From Synechococcus sp. J7-Johnson (GTDB lineage Bacteria > Cyanobacteriota > Cyanobacteriia > PCC-6307 > Cyanobiaceae): a stretch of 62,493 bases of DNA. Positions 1 to 8,911 of the stretch are shown here, piece by piece; position 1 is the first letter of the stretch; every line of letters starts with the position of its first letter. Made by a program: the position numbers and the translations under genes. The notes beneath the pieces are model-generated. The model had not been told where the DNA came from and did not search any database. It worked only from the letters and a program-made list of their open reading frames with translations. The stretch spans positions 1-62,493 of the forward strand of contig NZ_JAGQBU010000016.1 in the NCBI RefSeq assembly GCF_024345795.1, read 5' to 3'.

Positions 1-80
1 AAAAATAGCTCAATGCCAGGATAAAATAATCTGAACGCTCTACATCTGATTTCAGCGCTGCTGAGATCAGTTTTGTTCAA

Positions 81-105
81 AAGCCACCTTGGGGTGGCTT
101 TTTTT
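81..105 (+). terminator. Rho-independent terminator of an upstream gene
   Basis: AAGCCACC (81-88), a TTGG loop and GGTGGCTT (93-100) form a perfect stem, and T residues continue to 105. It reads on the plus strand, so it ends transcription of a gene left of the window. The bases from 106 to the BrkB-like gene hold no gene I can support. Confidence 0.85.
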
Positions 106-285
106 GTGCGTAGCGTCAGGTAGCGCTCGGGTTTGGGCTAGCGCTGGGGGCTGGTGCCTGCGCTCCTCGGCTCATGCCGCTGACAGGCTGGTAGGGACCG
201 TTTAGGCTGAAAATGGTGCTTACCTGCTTGGCAAGACTTGGATGCTTCGGAAGCCGATCAAAGTGTAGGGCGTGCTGGGTGGTGG

Positions 286-1272
286 ATGAAACTGTTCATG
301 CGTCGCATTTGGTGGTCTTGTCGACTCTGGAATCACTTTGGCTGCGTTGATCTAAGTGCTGCTTTTGCTTATCACACCCTTCAATCCTTCTTTCCGGTCC
401 TTCTGATTATTCTTTCGCTTGCAAGTTGGGTCTTAGGGCGAGACGAAGGATTGACTGGCCAAATCCTCGATTGGACATCCCAGCTATTACCGGATTCCGC
501 TCAGCGGGTTGTGCAATCGACCTTGGTACAGCTTTACAGGCAACGTGGTGGGGCGGGCTTCCTAGGTGTGGTTGTGTTGTTGATTACCGCCAGCAATGCC
601 TACCTCAGCCTGCAGCGCGGCACTGATCATCTCTGGTCCCTGCGCTTTGAAAGGGATTCTCGTGCCCGGGGAGCGATGGCATCCCTGCCCGTTGTTCAGA
701 ACATTTTGGTCGTGGCCAGGCGGTTCCTGATGCTGCGGGTAAAGGCCACGATGTTCTTGCTGGCCGTCGGCAGCTTGTTCGTGATGGATCAGTTGACCGT
801 CAACCTTCGCTTGATGGGCTTTGAAACCTGGCGTGGATTAACGGCCGCACCGCTTGCGTGGGTGTACCGCTACCTGTTCCCAGTATCGGCGCTGGCTGAT
901 TTGCTGGTGTCTTTGCTGATTGCTTCATTGGTGTCTCTTGGTCTGCTGCGGTTATTGCCTTCCCGGCGGATCACTTGGCACTTGCTCCTGCCAGGCTCAA
1001 TGCTTGTTGGATCTGCGTATACCTTGCTGAATATTGCCGTTGGGCGAAGTATCGTTTCTCTGGGCACCCGCTTTCAGGCGTATGGATTGATCGGTGGGGT
1101 ACTGGTGCTGACTCTATGGGTGTGGCTGTTGGGGCTGATTTACTATTTTGGCGTGGCCTACAGCGTGGTGTTAGCAACCGCAGGTCCAATGACGGCCGAA
1201 AGCTTTGGGCTTCGCCTTGGCCTCATTCAGGAACCTCCTCCTGAGGAGAATCCCAATGACCTGCCAACTTGA
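286..1272 (+). CDS. YihY/BrkB-family inner membrane protein
   Basis: A polytopic membrane protein of the YihY/virulence factor BrkB family (old, misleading label 'ribonuclease BN'); its molecular function is not established. The family's N-terminal block, with an aromatic region followed by LSAAFAYHTLQSFFPVLL, is clear, and about six hydrophobic segments follow up to the GLIYYFGVAYS region near the C terminus. The reading frame is open back to a TTG at 238. I prefer the ATG at 286 (MKLFMRR) because the family pattern begins just after it. It heads a three-gene set with overlapping ends (next start at 1256), suggesting co-transcription and translational coupling. Confidence 0.85.
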   Translation: MKLFMRRIWWSCRLWNHFGCVDLSAAFAYHTLQSFFPVLLIILSLASWVLGRDEGLTGQILDWTSQLLPDSAQRVVQSTLVQLYRQRGGAGFLGVVVLLITASNAYLSLQRGTDHLWSLRFERDSRARGAMASLPVVQNILVVARRFLMLRVKATMFLLAVGSLFVMDQLTVNLRLMGFETWRGLTAAPLAWVYRYLFPVSALADLLVSLLIASLVSLGLLRLLPSRRITWHLLLPGSMLVGSAYTLLNIAVGRSIVSLGTRFQAYGLIGGVLVLTLWVWLLGLIYYFGVAYSVVLATAGPMTAESFGLRLGLIQEPPPEENPNDLPT

Positions 1273-1591
1273 TGCATCTACGGAGATCCGCACCCGCCTC
1301 TCATTCAACAATGGGCGTGAATGGGCGACGATGATGGAGTGTGTTGATCCTGCGGTGACCAAATCAAGCCTTGCCTTGCGTCCACTCCCCACAGCACTCC
1401 TGCTTTTGTGCGCTGGTGTTGGCGCCTGTGTCGTGGGGACGTTCTTCACCCTGACTTTGGTTCCAGTGCTCATGGCGGCTGGCCTCATCGCTGCTTTTCT
1501 GGTTGGCGCCCTTGTCTGTGCCTGGGCTGGAGTAGAGGCGCTTGCTGCTCTTGAGCGCTGGTTGGAGCGTGATTCTCGCTTTCAACGCTGA
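1256..1591 (+). CDS. Small membrane protein of unknown function
   Basis: Encodes 111 residues. The N-terminal third is polar; the middle (about residues 40-90) contains two closely spaced hydrophobic helices, and the end is charged (ERWLERDSRFQR). The ATG at 1256 lies inside the end of the BrkB-like gene and has GAGGAG just upstream, so translation is probably coupled to it. The stop codon overlaps the next start (TGATGA). I do not recognise a family. The position suggests a cell-envelope role alongside the BrkB-like protein, but that is inference only. Confidence 0.6.
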   Translation: MTCQLDASTEIRTRLSFNNGREWATMMECVDPAVTKSSLALRPLPTALLLLCAGVGACVVGTFFTLTLVPVLMAAGLIAAFLVGALVCAWAGVEALAALERWLERDSRFQR

Positions 1592-2031
1592 TGAACCGGC
1601 AGTTGCCCTGGTTCTTGATCCTGTTGGCTGGTCTGCTGCTGGTTGCTCCCACCCCGCTGAGTCGGCTGTTGCTCGACCTGCTGGGCGGACTGACCCTGGC
1701 TGTCCTGCTTCTGCCCTTGCTTCTGGCTGGAGCTGGTGCCCTTGCCTTTCAGCTCCTGAGACGGCGGGTGCGCACTTGTACGGTCTGCGGTCTCAGCAGC
1801 ATGGCCACGACCACCTGCCCCGCTTGTGGTGCCCCACTTCCGAGTGCTGACGCCTCCTCTAGAACCCACAACACCCAGTCTGGTCCGGTTGATCAAGCGC
1901 TGCCTAAGGTCTTTACGAGTTGGTTATGGCCAGAAGGTGTAGTGCCCTCTGAAGAGGCCTCCAGTTATGATAATCTTGATGTGAGCGATGTTACTATTGA
2001 TGTTGAGTCGAAAGATGTTGACTCTCGCTGA
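1591..2031 (+). CDS. Membrane protein with a C-terminal zinc-ribbon-like motif
   Basis: A 146-residue protein with two N-terminal hydrophobic helices (about residues 7-25 and 30-57), then two cysteine pairs, CTVC and CPAC, separated by about a dozen residues. The pairs could bind zinc as a small ribbon on the cytoplasmic side. The tail after residue 85 is polar and rich in acidic and serine residues, probably disordered. Its start codon overlaps the preceding stop. Function unknown; the pair spacing supports metal binding but no family is assigned. Confidence 0.6.
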   Translation: MNRQLPWFLILLAGLLLVAPTPLSRLLLDLLGGLTLAVLLLPLLLAGAGALAFQLLRRRVRTCTVCGLSSMATTTCPACGAPLPSADASSRTHNTQSGPVDQALPKVFTSWLWPEGVVPSEEASSYDNLDVSDVTIDVESKDVDSR

Positions 2032-2135
2032 GAGTTGGCAGACCCAGATGAAATTAGCCAACTCCAATTTAGCAGGCTCTGGTCTTCAGCCTGATTGGCG
2101 GCCTGTTGATGAGGGCTCAGTGGATATCGGATTGA

Positions 2136-2573
2136 TCAGCTCTTGGTCGAGATGCCTCGGCTGATCTCCAATAGGCGTCGTTCCCTCAGAAACAAAAAGA
2201 ATGGAGCCGCAAAGGCGAAGGCGATCGTTACGCTGCTAAGCAATACGAGCCAGAGTCCGCGCATTTTCAATCGGCGTGTTTCGCTGACGATCCAGATCGT
2301 TACGGCAGTCGCTCCGATCAGCAGATCTCGAGACAGAGATCGGGCCGCGGGGTTGGCGTTGGCCAACTCGATGAACTGAGCCAGGTTGAAGGCATCGCCG
2401 TAGTCGCGAATGAATTGAACGTTGGCCAGCCAGGGGAAGATGGCACCAAACACTGCCAGGGAGAGGTAGATCCACTGCAGCCAGGGTGTGTGCATCATGG
2501 ACGTGTTGAGCCCATCAGTAACAGTGGCTTTGTCGCTGGACATGGAGCTGTCTTGATGGTTCGTTGGCGTCAT
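2136..2573 (-). CDS. DUF2834 membrane protein
   Basis: A 145-residue membrane protein whose core (about residues 30-140) follows the DUF2834 pattern: a first helix WLQWIYLSLAVFGAIFPWL, the FIRDYG turn, an SRDLLIGATAVTIWIV helix and a last helix before the LFLRERRL end. The family is common in cyanobacteria and has no established function. It is the last gene of a minus-strand run and starts two bases after the xseB stop, so it is probably on the same transcript. Roughly 30 polar residues precede the first helix, so a later ATG (MSSDK or MMHTP) is possible. Confidence 0.75.
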   Translation of the reverse strand: MTPTNHQDSSMSSDKATVTDGLNTSMMHTPWLQWIYLSLAVFGAIFPWLANVQFIRDYGDAFNLAQFIELANANPAARSLSRDLLIGATAVTIWIVSETRRLKMRGLWLVLLSSVTIAFAFAAPFFLFLRERRLLEISRGISTKS

Positions 2574-2575
2574 GC

Positions 2576-2836
2576 TCAGGATTCCAAGGAAATCAGGTCT
2601 AGCTCCTCAACCTGCTGTTGCACTTGCTGGAGGACCTGCTCACAGCGATCGGCGTAGGCCACGGCTTGTCTGTAAAGCCCGGCCATTGCCTCCACTTCCA
2701 GTTCTTCCGATTGCAGTGCTGCCAGGGTGAGATCAAGGGCCGTGCGGCTCTGGGCAAACGTCAATTGCTGTGTCTCCTTCAGCCAGTTGTCTTCGATCGG
2801 ATCCTGGGACGGCGGCTGACGCTTGCGGTTGCTCAT
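2576..2836 (-). CDS. xseB: Exodeoxyribonuclease VII small subunit
   Basis: An 86-residue protein. After a basic leader, the segment FAQSRTALDLTLAALQSEELEVEAMAGLYRQAVAYADRCEQVLQQVQQQVEEL is the coiled-coil helical hairpin of the small subunit of exonuclease VII, which binds several copies per large subunit and gives processive single-strand DNA digestion. I chose the ATG at 2836 because it overlaps the xseA stop as ATGA, the usual coupling for subunits made in ratio; the frame is open further upstream but lacks family similarity there. Confidence 0.88.
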   Translation of the reverse strand: MSNRKRQPPSQDPIEDNWLKETQQLTFAQSRTALDLTLAALQSEELEVEAMAGLYRQAVAYADRCEQVLQQVQQQVEELDLISLES

Positions 2837-4035
2837 GGTTCTCGGTGCTCGTGACGACGCTCGGTGACGCGGGCATCTGCGGTTCCATCCAACCACTGAA
2901 CCCGCAGGCTCTGGCCTATTTCCACCTGCTCGATTGAGCGCAGCAGCTGGCCGGCTTCTCCGCGGACCAGACAGAATCCACGCTTGAGCAATTGTCTGGG
3001 TGAGAGAGCCTCCAGTAGCTGCAGGCGTTGCTGCAGATGTGCTTGCTGCAGCTGCAATACCGCCTGGGGGTGAAGTTGCTTCAGCAGCATGACCTGCGCG
3101 GCCAGCTTTTGTTGTTCGCGCTCCACTCGCCAGCGCAGGGTCTGTCGCACCTGCTGCTGCCGTTGCCGTAGCTCCTGGCGCAGAGTGCGCTGGTCGGGGA
3201 GCAGTGCCACGATTGCCGCCGTGGGTGTAGCGGCCCGGTAATCAGCCACCAAATCGGCGATCGTGGTGTCGTCTTCGTGGCCAAGGCCGGTGACTACCGG
3301 CAGGGTCATGGCCGCCAGGGCCAGAGCCACCTCTTCGCTGTCGAACACGGCGAGGTCTTCGCGGCTGCCGCCGCCTCGAGCCAATACCACCGCTTCGATG
3401 CCGAGGCGCTTGGCAGCCTGGGCTACCAGCTCGAGGGCCGTGCAGATGCTGGCCTCAACGGCGCCCTGTACGGGGATCGGTATCACCAGGACCTTCGTGG
3501 CTGGCCAGCGTTCGGCGGCGGTACGCAGCATGTCGGCCAGGGCGGAGCTGGGGCTGCTGGTGAGAAGTGCGATCACCGCAGGGCATTCAGGCAGGGGCCG
3601 CTTGCGGGATGGATCAAAGAGGCCGCTGCTCTCGAGGCGTTCCCTGACACGCTCGAATTGGCGGAGGACGCTGCTAAGGCTGGGACGTATGTCGATGGCC
3701 TGGACGCAGAGACTGGCGCGTGCCCCCCAGAAATTGAGCTTGCCTACGACGATCACCCCATCACCATCGGCTGGTGTGAAGGTCAGGCGCGGCAGCTGTG
3801 ACGCCCAGACCACTGCCGAAATCGAGGCGGTCTCATCCAGCAGCGTCATCCAGAGGTGGCCTTTCTTCAGCTGCGGGCGCGACACTGTGGCCTCCAGAAG
3901 AAAGCGGGGGGCGAAGCCTCGCTCCAGCAGGGTGCCGATCGAGCGGTTCAGGTCAGTGACGCTGTAACGAGGCAGGGGCTGGCCACTGGTGTCAGCTGCC
4001 AGCTCTGGGGCACCGGTGGAAGTCACACGGGTCAA
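2833..4035 (-). CDS. xseA: Exodeoxyribonuclease VII large subunit
   Basis: A 400-residue catalytic subunit of exonuclease VII, which degrades single-stranded DNA to short oligonucleotides in repair and recombination. An N-terminal OB-fold (about residues 20-115, with PRFLLEATVSRPQLKKGHLWMTL) precedes the catalytic domain, where ARGGGSREDLAVFDSEEVA and VTGLGHEDDTTIADLVADYRAATPTAA are the conserved blocks. A coiled-coil region and an SPRQLLKRGFCLVR segment close the protein. It is flanked by overlaps with the small upstream gene and with xseB. Slightly shorter than the Escherichia coli protein, normal for cyanobacteria. Confidence 0.93.
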   Translation of the reverse strand: MTRVTSTGAPELAADTSGQPLPRYSVTDLNRSIGTLLERGFAPRFLLEATVSRPQLKKGHLWMTLLDETASISAVVWASQLPRLTFTPADGDGVIVVGKLNFWGARASLCVQAIDIRPSLSSVLRQFERVRERLESSGLFDPSRKRPLPECPAVIALLTSSPSSALADMLRTAAERWPATKVLVIPIPVQGAVEASICTALELVAQAAKRLGIEAVVLARGGGSREDLAVFDSEEVALALAAMTLPVVTGLGHEDDTTIADLVADYRAATPTAAIVALLPDQRTLRQELRQRQQQVRQTLRWRVEREQQKLAAQVMLLKQLHPQAVLQLQQAHLQQRLQLLEALSPRQLLKRGFCLVRGEAGQLLRSIEQVEIGQSLRVQWLDGTADARVTERRHEHREP

Positions 4036-4214
4036 TGCTCCAGCCGTCCGTAGCAGTAGCCCCAGTAAAGGCTGATCGCCGAGGCCGTCAGAAAGAGCAG
4101 GCGGCCGATCGGGTGGTCGAAACGAATCAGCCCCGTAGTGGCGATCACCAGGGCCGTGCTCAACAGGCGTGAGCCATCACGCCTGTTCTTGACGAAGAAC
4201 GGAGCCAAAGGCAC
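4032..4214 (-). CDS. Small membrane protein upstream of xseA
   Basis: A 60-residue product from a GTG start. It has a basic N terminus (FVKNRRDGSR) and two hydrophobic stretches (ALVIATTGLI and GRLLFLTASAISLYWGYCYG), consistent with a small membrane protein. Its stop overlaps the xseA start by four bases, the main argument that it is a real, co-translated gene. No family recognised. Confidence 0.45.
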   Translation of the reverse strand: MPLAPFFVKNRRDGSRLLSTALVIATTGLIRFDHPIGRLLFLTASAISLYWGYCYGRLEH

Positions 4215-4401
4215 GATCTGTCGAGGGAATCGATAAGTCTGGCTGACGGCTCAGACGATCCATGGCATGGAGTCTGTGCCTTCAGCGACAACAGGAACCG
4301 AGATGGCCCCAGCCACTGAAAACCCCACCGCCTCCACCTGACGGAGACGATGGGGTTGCCTGAGCGAACCAAAGCTGAAAGCCGAGTTGGATCCCGGCGG
4401 T

Positions 4402-4548
4402 TCAACCCAGACCGATCTGAGAGAGAATGCCTTGGCCGGTGAGCAGTTCGGTGGCCAGGCCGATCACGAAACCGAGCATGGCCAGGCGGCCGTTCCAGGT
4501 TTCAGCAAAGTTGACGAAACCAAAGCGGGGTTGGGTGGCGTCAGACAT
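4402..4548 (-). CDS. hli: High-light-inducible protein (HLIP, one-helix Cab-like)
   Basis: A 48-residue one-helix protein of the chlorophyll a/b-binding superfamily, acting in thylakoid membranes to protect photosystems and carry chlorophyll during repair. The segment FAETWNGRLAMLGFVIGLATE carries the generic Cab motif with the ExxNGRxAMxGF residues that bind chlorophyll and dimerise; the N terminus MSDATQPRFGFVNF is typical of marine-type hli genes. It is transcribed divergently from the HAD phosphatase at 4756. The 207-base gap between the two starts should hold its stress-responsive promoter, but I cannot point to a convincing box. Confidence 0.93.
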   Translation of the reverse strand: MSDATQPRFGFVNFAETWNGRLAMLGFVIGLATELLTGQGILSQIGLG

Positions 4549-4755
4549 GGGTGTATCCAGTGGACCGTCAGATCGTAACGAATCTTGGAGCTGTCTTGAC
4601 GCCTGGCCGAAGTCAATGACGGTGTTCGGATTTCCCGCCTATGGATCGGCCGGCTTCCAGGCAGGCTCTTTCCCGTCCCTGATCGCTTGCTTGGCGAAGG
4701 GCAGGCAGCCGCCGCCTTGTGGGAGCGCCGACCCTGTTTGGCTGTGGAAGCTCCA

Positions 4756-5565
4756 ATGACCAGCGTTCCCGTCGGCACACGACGACGGCGTCTGCAACGG
4801 CAGTTGTCCGCTCCACTACCCAGCAGCCCGGACTTGGTCCTGGTCACGGATCTCGATGGCACGCTGCTGGAGGGGACCATTGCCGGTCGCCTGAAGCTCT
4901 ACGACTGGCTGGGATCGCGCCGGGAGCAGGTCCTGCATGTGTTCTGTACGGGCCGTGACCTTGGCTCGGTGGCCCGCTTGCTGAGGCAGGAACCGCGGCT
5001 GGGGCTCGGGGCTCCCCACCTGGTGATCAGTGATGTGGGCTGCACGGTGGCCTGCGGCGCCAGCCTCGAGCTCGTGCCACTGGCGGTCGATCCGATCGAG
5101 CGTCGCTGGCAGGGGCTGCAGCAGCGGCTCGAGCCCCTGCTGCGCGGGCAGCCAGGCCTGAGTCCCCAGCCCATCAGTGTCGATCGACGTCTCGCCTACG
5201 ACTATGACCCTGGGAGTTTTGACCATGGTTTGGTGCCCCGTCTGGAGGCCGAGGGTGTCGACTGTCTGCTCTCCGGCGGTCGCTACTTCGATGTTCTGCC
5301 AGCCGGGGTCAACAAGGGCTCCACCATGCTGGAGCTGTTGAACTGGCTGGAGTTTGACCCGCGGCGGGTGGTGACAGCCGGGGACAGCCTCAATGATCTG
5401 GCCATGTTTCAGACCGGCCTTGCCGGGATCATGGTGGGCAATGCCGAGCCAGCCCTGCGTCGCCATCTGCCCGCCTTGCCAGCCACCTTCGCCGCGGCTG
5501 GCCATGGCTGCGATGGCATCGTCGAGGGGCTCCACCACTTCGGTTTCGCCCATCTCTTCGACTGA
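4756..5565 (+). CDS. HAD-superfamily phosphatase of the sucrose-phosphatase type
   Basis: A 269-residue HAD hydrolase. Motif I is LVTDLDGTLLEG (about residues 33-44), with the two catalytic aspartates; a threonine motif is in FCTGRDLG; the lysine is in PAGVNKGSTMLELL; and motif IV is VVTAGDSLNDLAMF. Overall order and cap position match the sucrose-6-phosphate phosphatase group (S6PP, Pfam PF05116), which also includes glucosyl- and mannosyl-glycerate phosphatases. In cyanobacteria such enzymes often make compatible solutes, so that is a plausible role, but no partner synthase lies nearby to fix the substrate. The ATG at 4756 is chosen because the upstream extension looks non-coding. It converges on hrpB with one base between the stops. 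Confidence 0.8.
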   Translation: MTSVPVGTRRRRLQRQLSAPLPSSPDLVLVTDLDGTLLEGTIAGRLKLYDWLGSRREQVLHVFCTGRDLGSVARLLRQEPRLGLGAPHLVISDVGCTVACGASLELVPLAVDPIERRWQGLQQRLEPLLRGQPGLSPQPISVDRRLAYDYDPGSFDHGLVPRLEAEGVDCLLSGGRYFDVLPAGVNKGSTMLELLNWLEFDPRRVVTAGDSLNDLAMFQTGLAGIMVGNAEPALRRHLPALPATFAAAGHGCDGIVEGLHHFGFAHLFD

Positions 5566-5566
5566 C

Positions 5567-8161
5567 TCATGGCCCACCGGTCGACCCCTTAGTGCTGCGG
5601 GCCTGGGCCCGGCTTGTGGCGGCAGTGGGCACCGCCTGAGCCGGATCATCGGGCCAGGGATGTCTGGGGTAGCGCCCCCGCAGCTCCCGGCGCACCTGGG
5701 CGTAGCTTCCCCGCCAGAAACCTCCCAGGTCCTGGGTGATCTGCACCGGCCGTCTGGCTGGGGAGAGCAGATGCAGGCTCACCGGCAGCTCACCCTCCAG
5801 AACTCTGGGCCCTTCGCTGAGACCGAACAGTCCCTGAAGTTTCACGGCGAGCACAGGCTCGCCACTGCCGTATTCCAGTCGGGCCCAGCGTCCGGTAGGA
5901 AGCATGACCTGATTGGGGAGCAGGCGCTCCAGCTCCTGGCGTTGCTCCCAGGCCAACCCTCTCCAGAGTCCCTCCTTCAGGTCGAGCTGACGAAGCTCGT
6001 CCAGGGCACGCAGGCCGCTCAGCTGATCCCCCAGCCACTGCTCCAGATCTCGTTCCAGTGCGAGCTCGCTGCGATCGGGCCAGGGCGCACCCCGGCGAGC
6101 ATGGGCCAGGTTGAGCCGGTGTTGCAGTTCACGGCTGTCCCTGTCCCAGGGCAGCACCCCCAGACCGAGCGAACGGATGCCTTCCAGCATTGCCGCCAGC
6201 ACAGCCGCTTCGGGTGGATTGTCCCAGGGGCGACGCTCCAGCACCAGGGCCCCGAGTCGCCGCTCGATGACGGTCCTCACCCTGCGCTCGGCTGGCTGCC
6301 AATTCACCAGCGGCAGCTGGCAGCCCTGCTCGGCCTGGAGTGCCTCCAGGATCTGGCGCGACAGGGGCAAGGCCTGCAGGATGCGCACGTCGCTGCCGCT
6401 GTTGTCCACCGCGGCCACCGCCAGCACGGTGTGGCTCGCCAGGGGGTCGTGGGTCGGCAGTTGGGCGCCCCGGCCACTGCGCATGAGGAAGCGACCCTGC
6501 CCCTCGAGGCGTGCAAGGGCGATCCGCTCTGGATAGGCACAGCTCAGCAGCAACGCCGCTGTCTCAGCCTCTGCCGGAGAGGAGACGATTGCTCGGGGTG
6601 TGGTGGCGGCTGATGCTCCTGCGCGGTCAGGCCCGCGATTCCCCTGCAACTGTTGCTGGAGCTGCCGGCAGAGCTGCCTGATTGTGCCGCGCCGGGGGTC
6701 TGGGCGGTCCTGGCGGAGCCAGTCGAGGCGGGCCATCAGATCGGCGCCTGCCCCCTGGCCCGCCAGAGGGTCGCGTTCATTGAGCAGCGTTGCCAGCTCG
6801 CAAGCCAGCTGCGCCCTCCCCAGGCGCTGGCCCTCCAGCAGCATGTGAGCCAGGCGGGGATGGAGTCCCAGCTGGGCCATGGCACGGCCATGGGCGGTGA
6901 GGATCCCCTGCAGGTCGACGGCACCCAGCTGCGTGAGCACCTCCAGACCCTGACGCAGGGTGGCCTGCGGCGGCGGGTCCAGCCACGTCAACGTTTCCCC
7001 GAGGCCGGCCCCCCAGCGGGCAAGCTGCAGCACCAGCGGCAAGGGGTCGGCCTCCAGTAACTCGGGCGGGTCGTAGGCCGGCCGCTGTTGCTGTTCCGCG
7101 GCCGACCAGAGCCTCACGCAGCGGCCGGGTCCCAGGCGACCGGCCCGTCCCCTGCGCTGCTCGGCGCTGGCCAGGCTGGCGGGCAGGGTGACCAGCCCGT
7201 CCATGCCGGTGCGGGGATCGAAGCGGCTGCGCCGACTCAGGCCACTGTCGACCACCAGGCGAACCCCCTCGATCGTGAGGGAGCTTTCGGCGATGGAGGT
7301 GGTGAGAACCACCTTGCCGCCCAGGTGATGGCTGGCGCCGATGGCACGGCTCTGGGCCGCCAGGGACAGTCCACCGTGCAGGGCGTGGAGCTCTGCCCGC
7401 TGGCCCCAACTGGTGGATTCGATCGCCCGCAGCGCCTGCTGGATCTCCCGTTGGCCCGGCAGAAACACCAGGGCCGTACCGGCCTCGCCTTCGTCCTGCA
7501 GCCAGTGGCTCTCCAGGGCACGCACCACCTGGCGGTCCAGAGGCTCCCGCTCCCGCGGCGGTTGGTGGTGCAGCTCCACGGGATGGCTGCGTCCCTCGCT
7601 GCTGAGCACCACCGCCTCCGGCAGCTGCTGGCTGAGGGGTTCGAGGTTGAGTGTGGCCGACATCACCAGCAGGCGCAGCTGGGGATTAAGCAGGGCACGG
7701 GCCTCCCGCAGCAGGGCCAGGGCGAGATCGGCGTCGGTGCGGCGCTCGTGGAACTCATCGAAGATCACCGCCACCACGCCGCTGAGGGCCGGGTCGTCCT
7801 GAAGGCGGCGCAGAAACAGTCCGTCGGTGAGCACCTCCAGGAGGGTGGTTTTGGAGCAGCGCTGCTCCAGCCGCACGCGATATCCGACCGTGGCGCCCAC
7901 CGGCTCGTCGAGGGCATCAGCCAGGCGGGTTGCTGCGGCTTTGGCTGCAAGCCGACGCGGCTCGAGCATCAAAATGATTCCCACCTCGCCGTTGTCTGAG
8001 GCCAGGTGCTGCAACAGGGCCAGCGGGACGCGGGTGGTTTTGCCAGCCCCGGGCGGGGCCTGAAGAAGAAGGGTGCCGCCGGGGGGAAGTTGGTGCAGGA
8101 TCTCCGGCAGAAGCGGGTCGATCGGCAACGCTTCCCCGTGGCGGCTGCAGGGGAAGCCCAT
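5567..8161 (-). CDS. hrpB: ATP-dependent helicase HrpB
   Basis: An 864-residue DExH-box helicase. Walker A is LLQAPPGAGKTTRVPLALL near the N terminus, motif II is IFDEFHERRTDADLALALL, motif III is MSATL and motif VI is EQRRGRAGRLGPGRCVRLW; a helicase-associated domain and the HrpB-specific C-terminal region with DLGGFWRGSYAQVRRELRGRYPRHPWPDDP follow. HrpB proteins are widespread RNA-helicase-like enzymes of uncertain target. The start at 8161 (MGFPCSRHGEALPIDPLLPEI) places the Walker A at the normal distance; the frame is open further upstream but without similarity. Confidence 0.92.
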   Translation of the reverse strand: MGFPCSRHGEALPIDPLLPEILHQLPPGGTLLLQAPPGAGKTTRVPLALLQHLASDNGEVGIILMLEPRRLAAKAAATRLADALDEPVGATVGYRVRLEQRCSKTTLLEVLTDGLFLRRLQDDPALSGVVAVIFDEFHERRTDADLALALLREARALLNPQLRLLVMSATLNLEPLSQQLPEAVVLSSEGRSHPVELHHQPPREREPLDRQVVRALESHWLQDEGEAGTALVFLPGQREIQQALRAIESTSWGQRAELHALHGGLSLAAQSRAIGASHHLGGKVVLTTSIAESSLTIEGVRLVVDSGLSRRSRFDPRTGMDGLVTLPASLASAEQRRGRAGRLGPGRCVRLWSAAEQQQRPAYDPPELLEADPLPLVLQLARWGAGLGETLTWLDPPPQATLRQGLEVLTQLGAVDLQGILTAHGRAMAQLGLHPRLAHMLLEGQRLGRAQLACELATLLNERDPLAGQGAGADLMARLDWLRQDRPDPRRGTIRQLCRQLQQQLQGNRGPDRAGASAATTPRAIVSSPAEAETAALLLSCAYPERIALARLEGQGRFLMRSGRGAQLPTHDPLASHTVLAVAAVDNSGSDVRILQALPLSRQILEALQAEQGCQLPLVNWQPAERRVRTVIERRLGALVLERRPWDNPPEAAVLAAMLEGIRSLGLGVLPWDRDSRELQHRLNLAHARRGAPWPDRSELALERDLEQWLGDQLSGLRALDELRQLDLKEGLWRGLAWEQRQELERLLPNQVMLPTGRWARLEYGSGEPVLAVKLQGLFGLSEGPRVLEGELPVSLHLLSPARRPVQITQDLGGFWRGSYAQVRRELRGRYPRHPWPDDPAQAVPTAATSRAQARSTKGSTGGP

Positions 8162-8222
8162 GGAGTTCAGCGGGGGGAGATGGCTCCCGCCGGCGAAGCC
8201 ATCTCGAGAGTTTCTTGACAGC

Positions 8223-8327
8223 TCAGCCGAGGAGCCGCAGAACGATGGCCAGCAGGGCGGTGCTGAGCAATCCCAGGGAGGCCAGCAAGCGCACAAGCGG
8301 CCCGACGGACAGGCCCAGAGAGGACAT
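8223..8327 (-). CDS. Possible 34-residue single-helix membrane protein
   Basis: An ATG-started frame of 34 residues, nearly all hydrophobic (MSSLGLSVGPLVRLLASLG... ending AIVLRLLG), in the 285-base gap between hrpB and the next gene. Length and composition fit a single-helix membrane peptide, as in many photosystem, cytochrome b6f or NDH accessory subunits, but I cannot match a named one. A chance open frame in GC-rich DNA is a real alternative. Confidence 0.3.
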   Translation of the reverse strand: MSSLGLSVGPLVRLLASLGLLSTALLAIVLRLLG

Positions 8328-8446
8328 GAAGAAAATCGGAAGAAGTGGATACTGCAGTTTTAACGCCGCCCGGTGGGGTGGTTGGTGTTGATGGCCACGT
8401 TTCGTCGCCACACGTTGGAATGACCACAGATCCGAAGCGCCGCCGA

Positions 8447-8863
8447 TCAGCGCACGTGACGGGCCCCATCCACCGGGTGGTATGCCTCTCCGGTGGTTTC
8501 CTCGTAGACAATCGCCGGCAGACCTGTTTCGAACATGGTTTGCAGGGCCTCCTTGAGATACGGGTTCCAGCCACCTGTGCTCACTTTGCCGTGGCGGACG
8601 GTCCAGTCCCAGGTGCCCTGCAGGTCGCGGGGGATTCGACCTTCCCGGTCGCGACGGGCTACCAGATCCTGCGACTCCACCAGCCCCACCAGGATCGGGT
8701 CCTTGCCGTAGGCAGGAGTCAGGCTCAGTTCCAGACGAATCGGATCGTCCTTGATCAGGTGAAGGCGGAAGCGGGGCGGCAGCTTCAGGCCACGCAGCAC
8801 AGCCGCCACGATGCGTGTTTTCTGATCCAATTCTCGGCCTCCGCCAGAACTCGGGTTCGCCAA
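8447..8863 (-). CDS. Cyanobacterial conserved hypothetical protein
   Basis: Encodes 138 residues, mixed alpha/beta in character and without signal peptide or membrane segment. Features include a basic start (ELDQKTRIVAAVLRGLKLPPRFRLHL), a strand-rich middle (DDPIRLELSLTPAYGKDPILVGLVESQDLV), the aromatic WDWTVRHGKVSTGGWNPYLKEALQTMF, and YEETTGEAYHPVDGARHV at the end. No domain recognised. It lies on the same strand as the DUF2973 gene upstream and may share a transcript. Confidence 0.6.
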   Translation of the reverse strand: MANPSSGGGRELDQKTRIVAAVLRGLKLPPRFRLHLIKDDPIRLELSLTPAYGKDPILVGLVESQDLVARRDREGRIPRDLQGTWDWTVRHGKVSTGGWNPYLKEALQTMFETGLPAIVYEETTGEAYHPVDGARHVR

Positions 8864-8911
8864 CCGGTTGTACCAGCCGGACGGGTCGCTCCAAGATATG
8901 AAGGGGCCGGA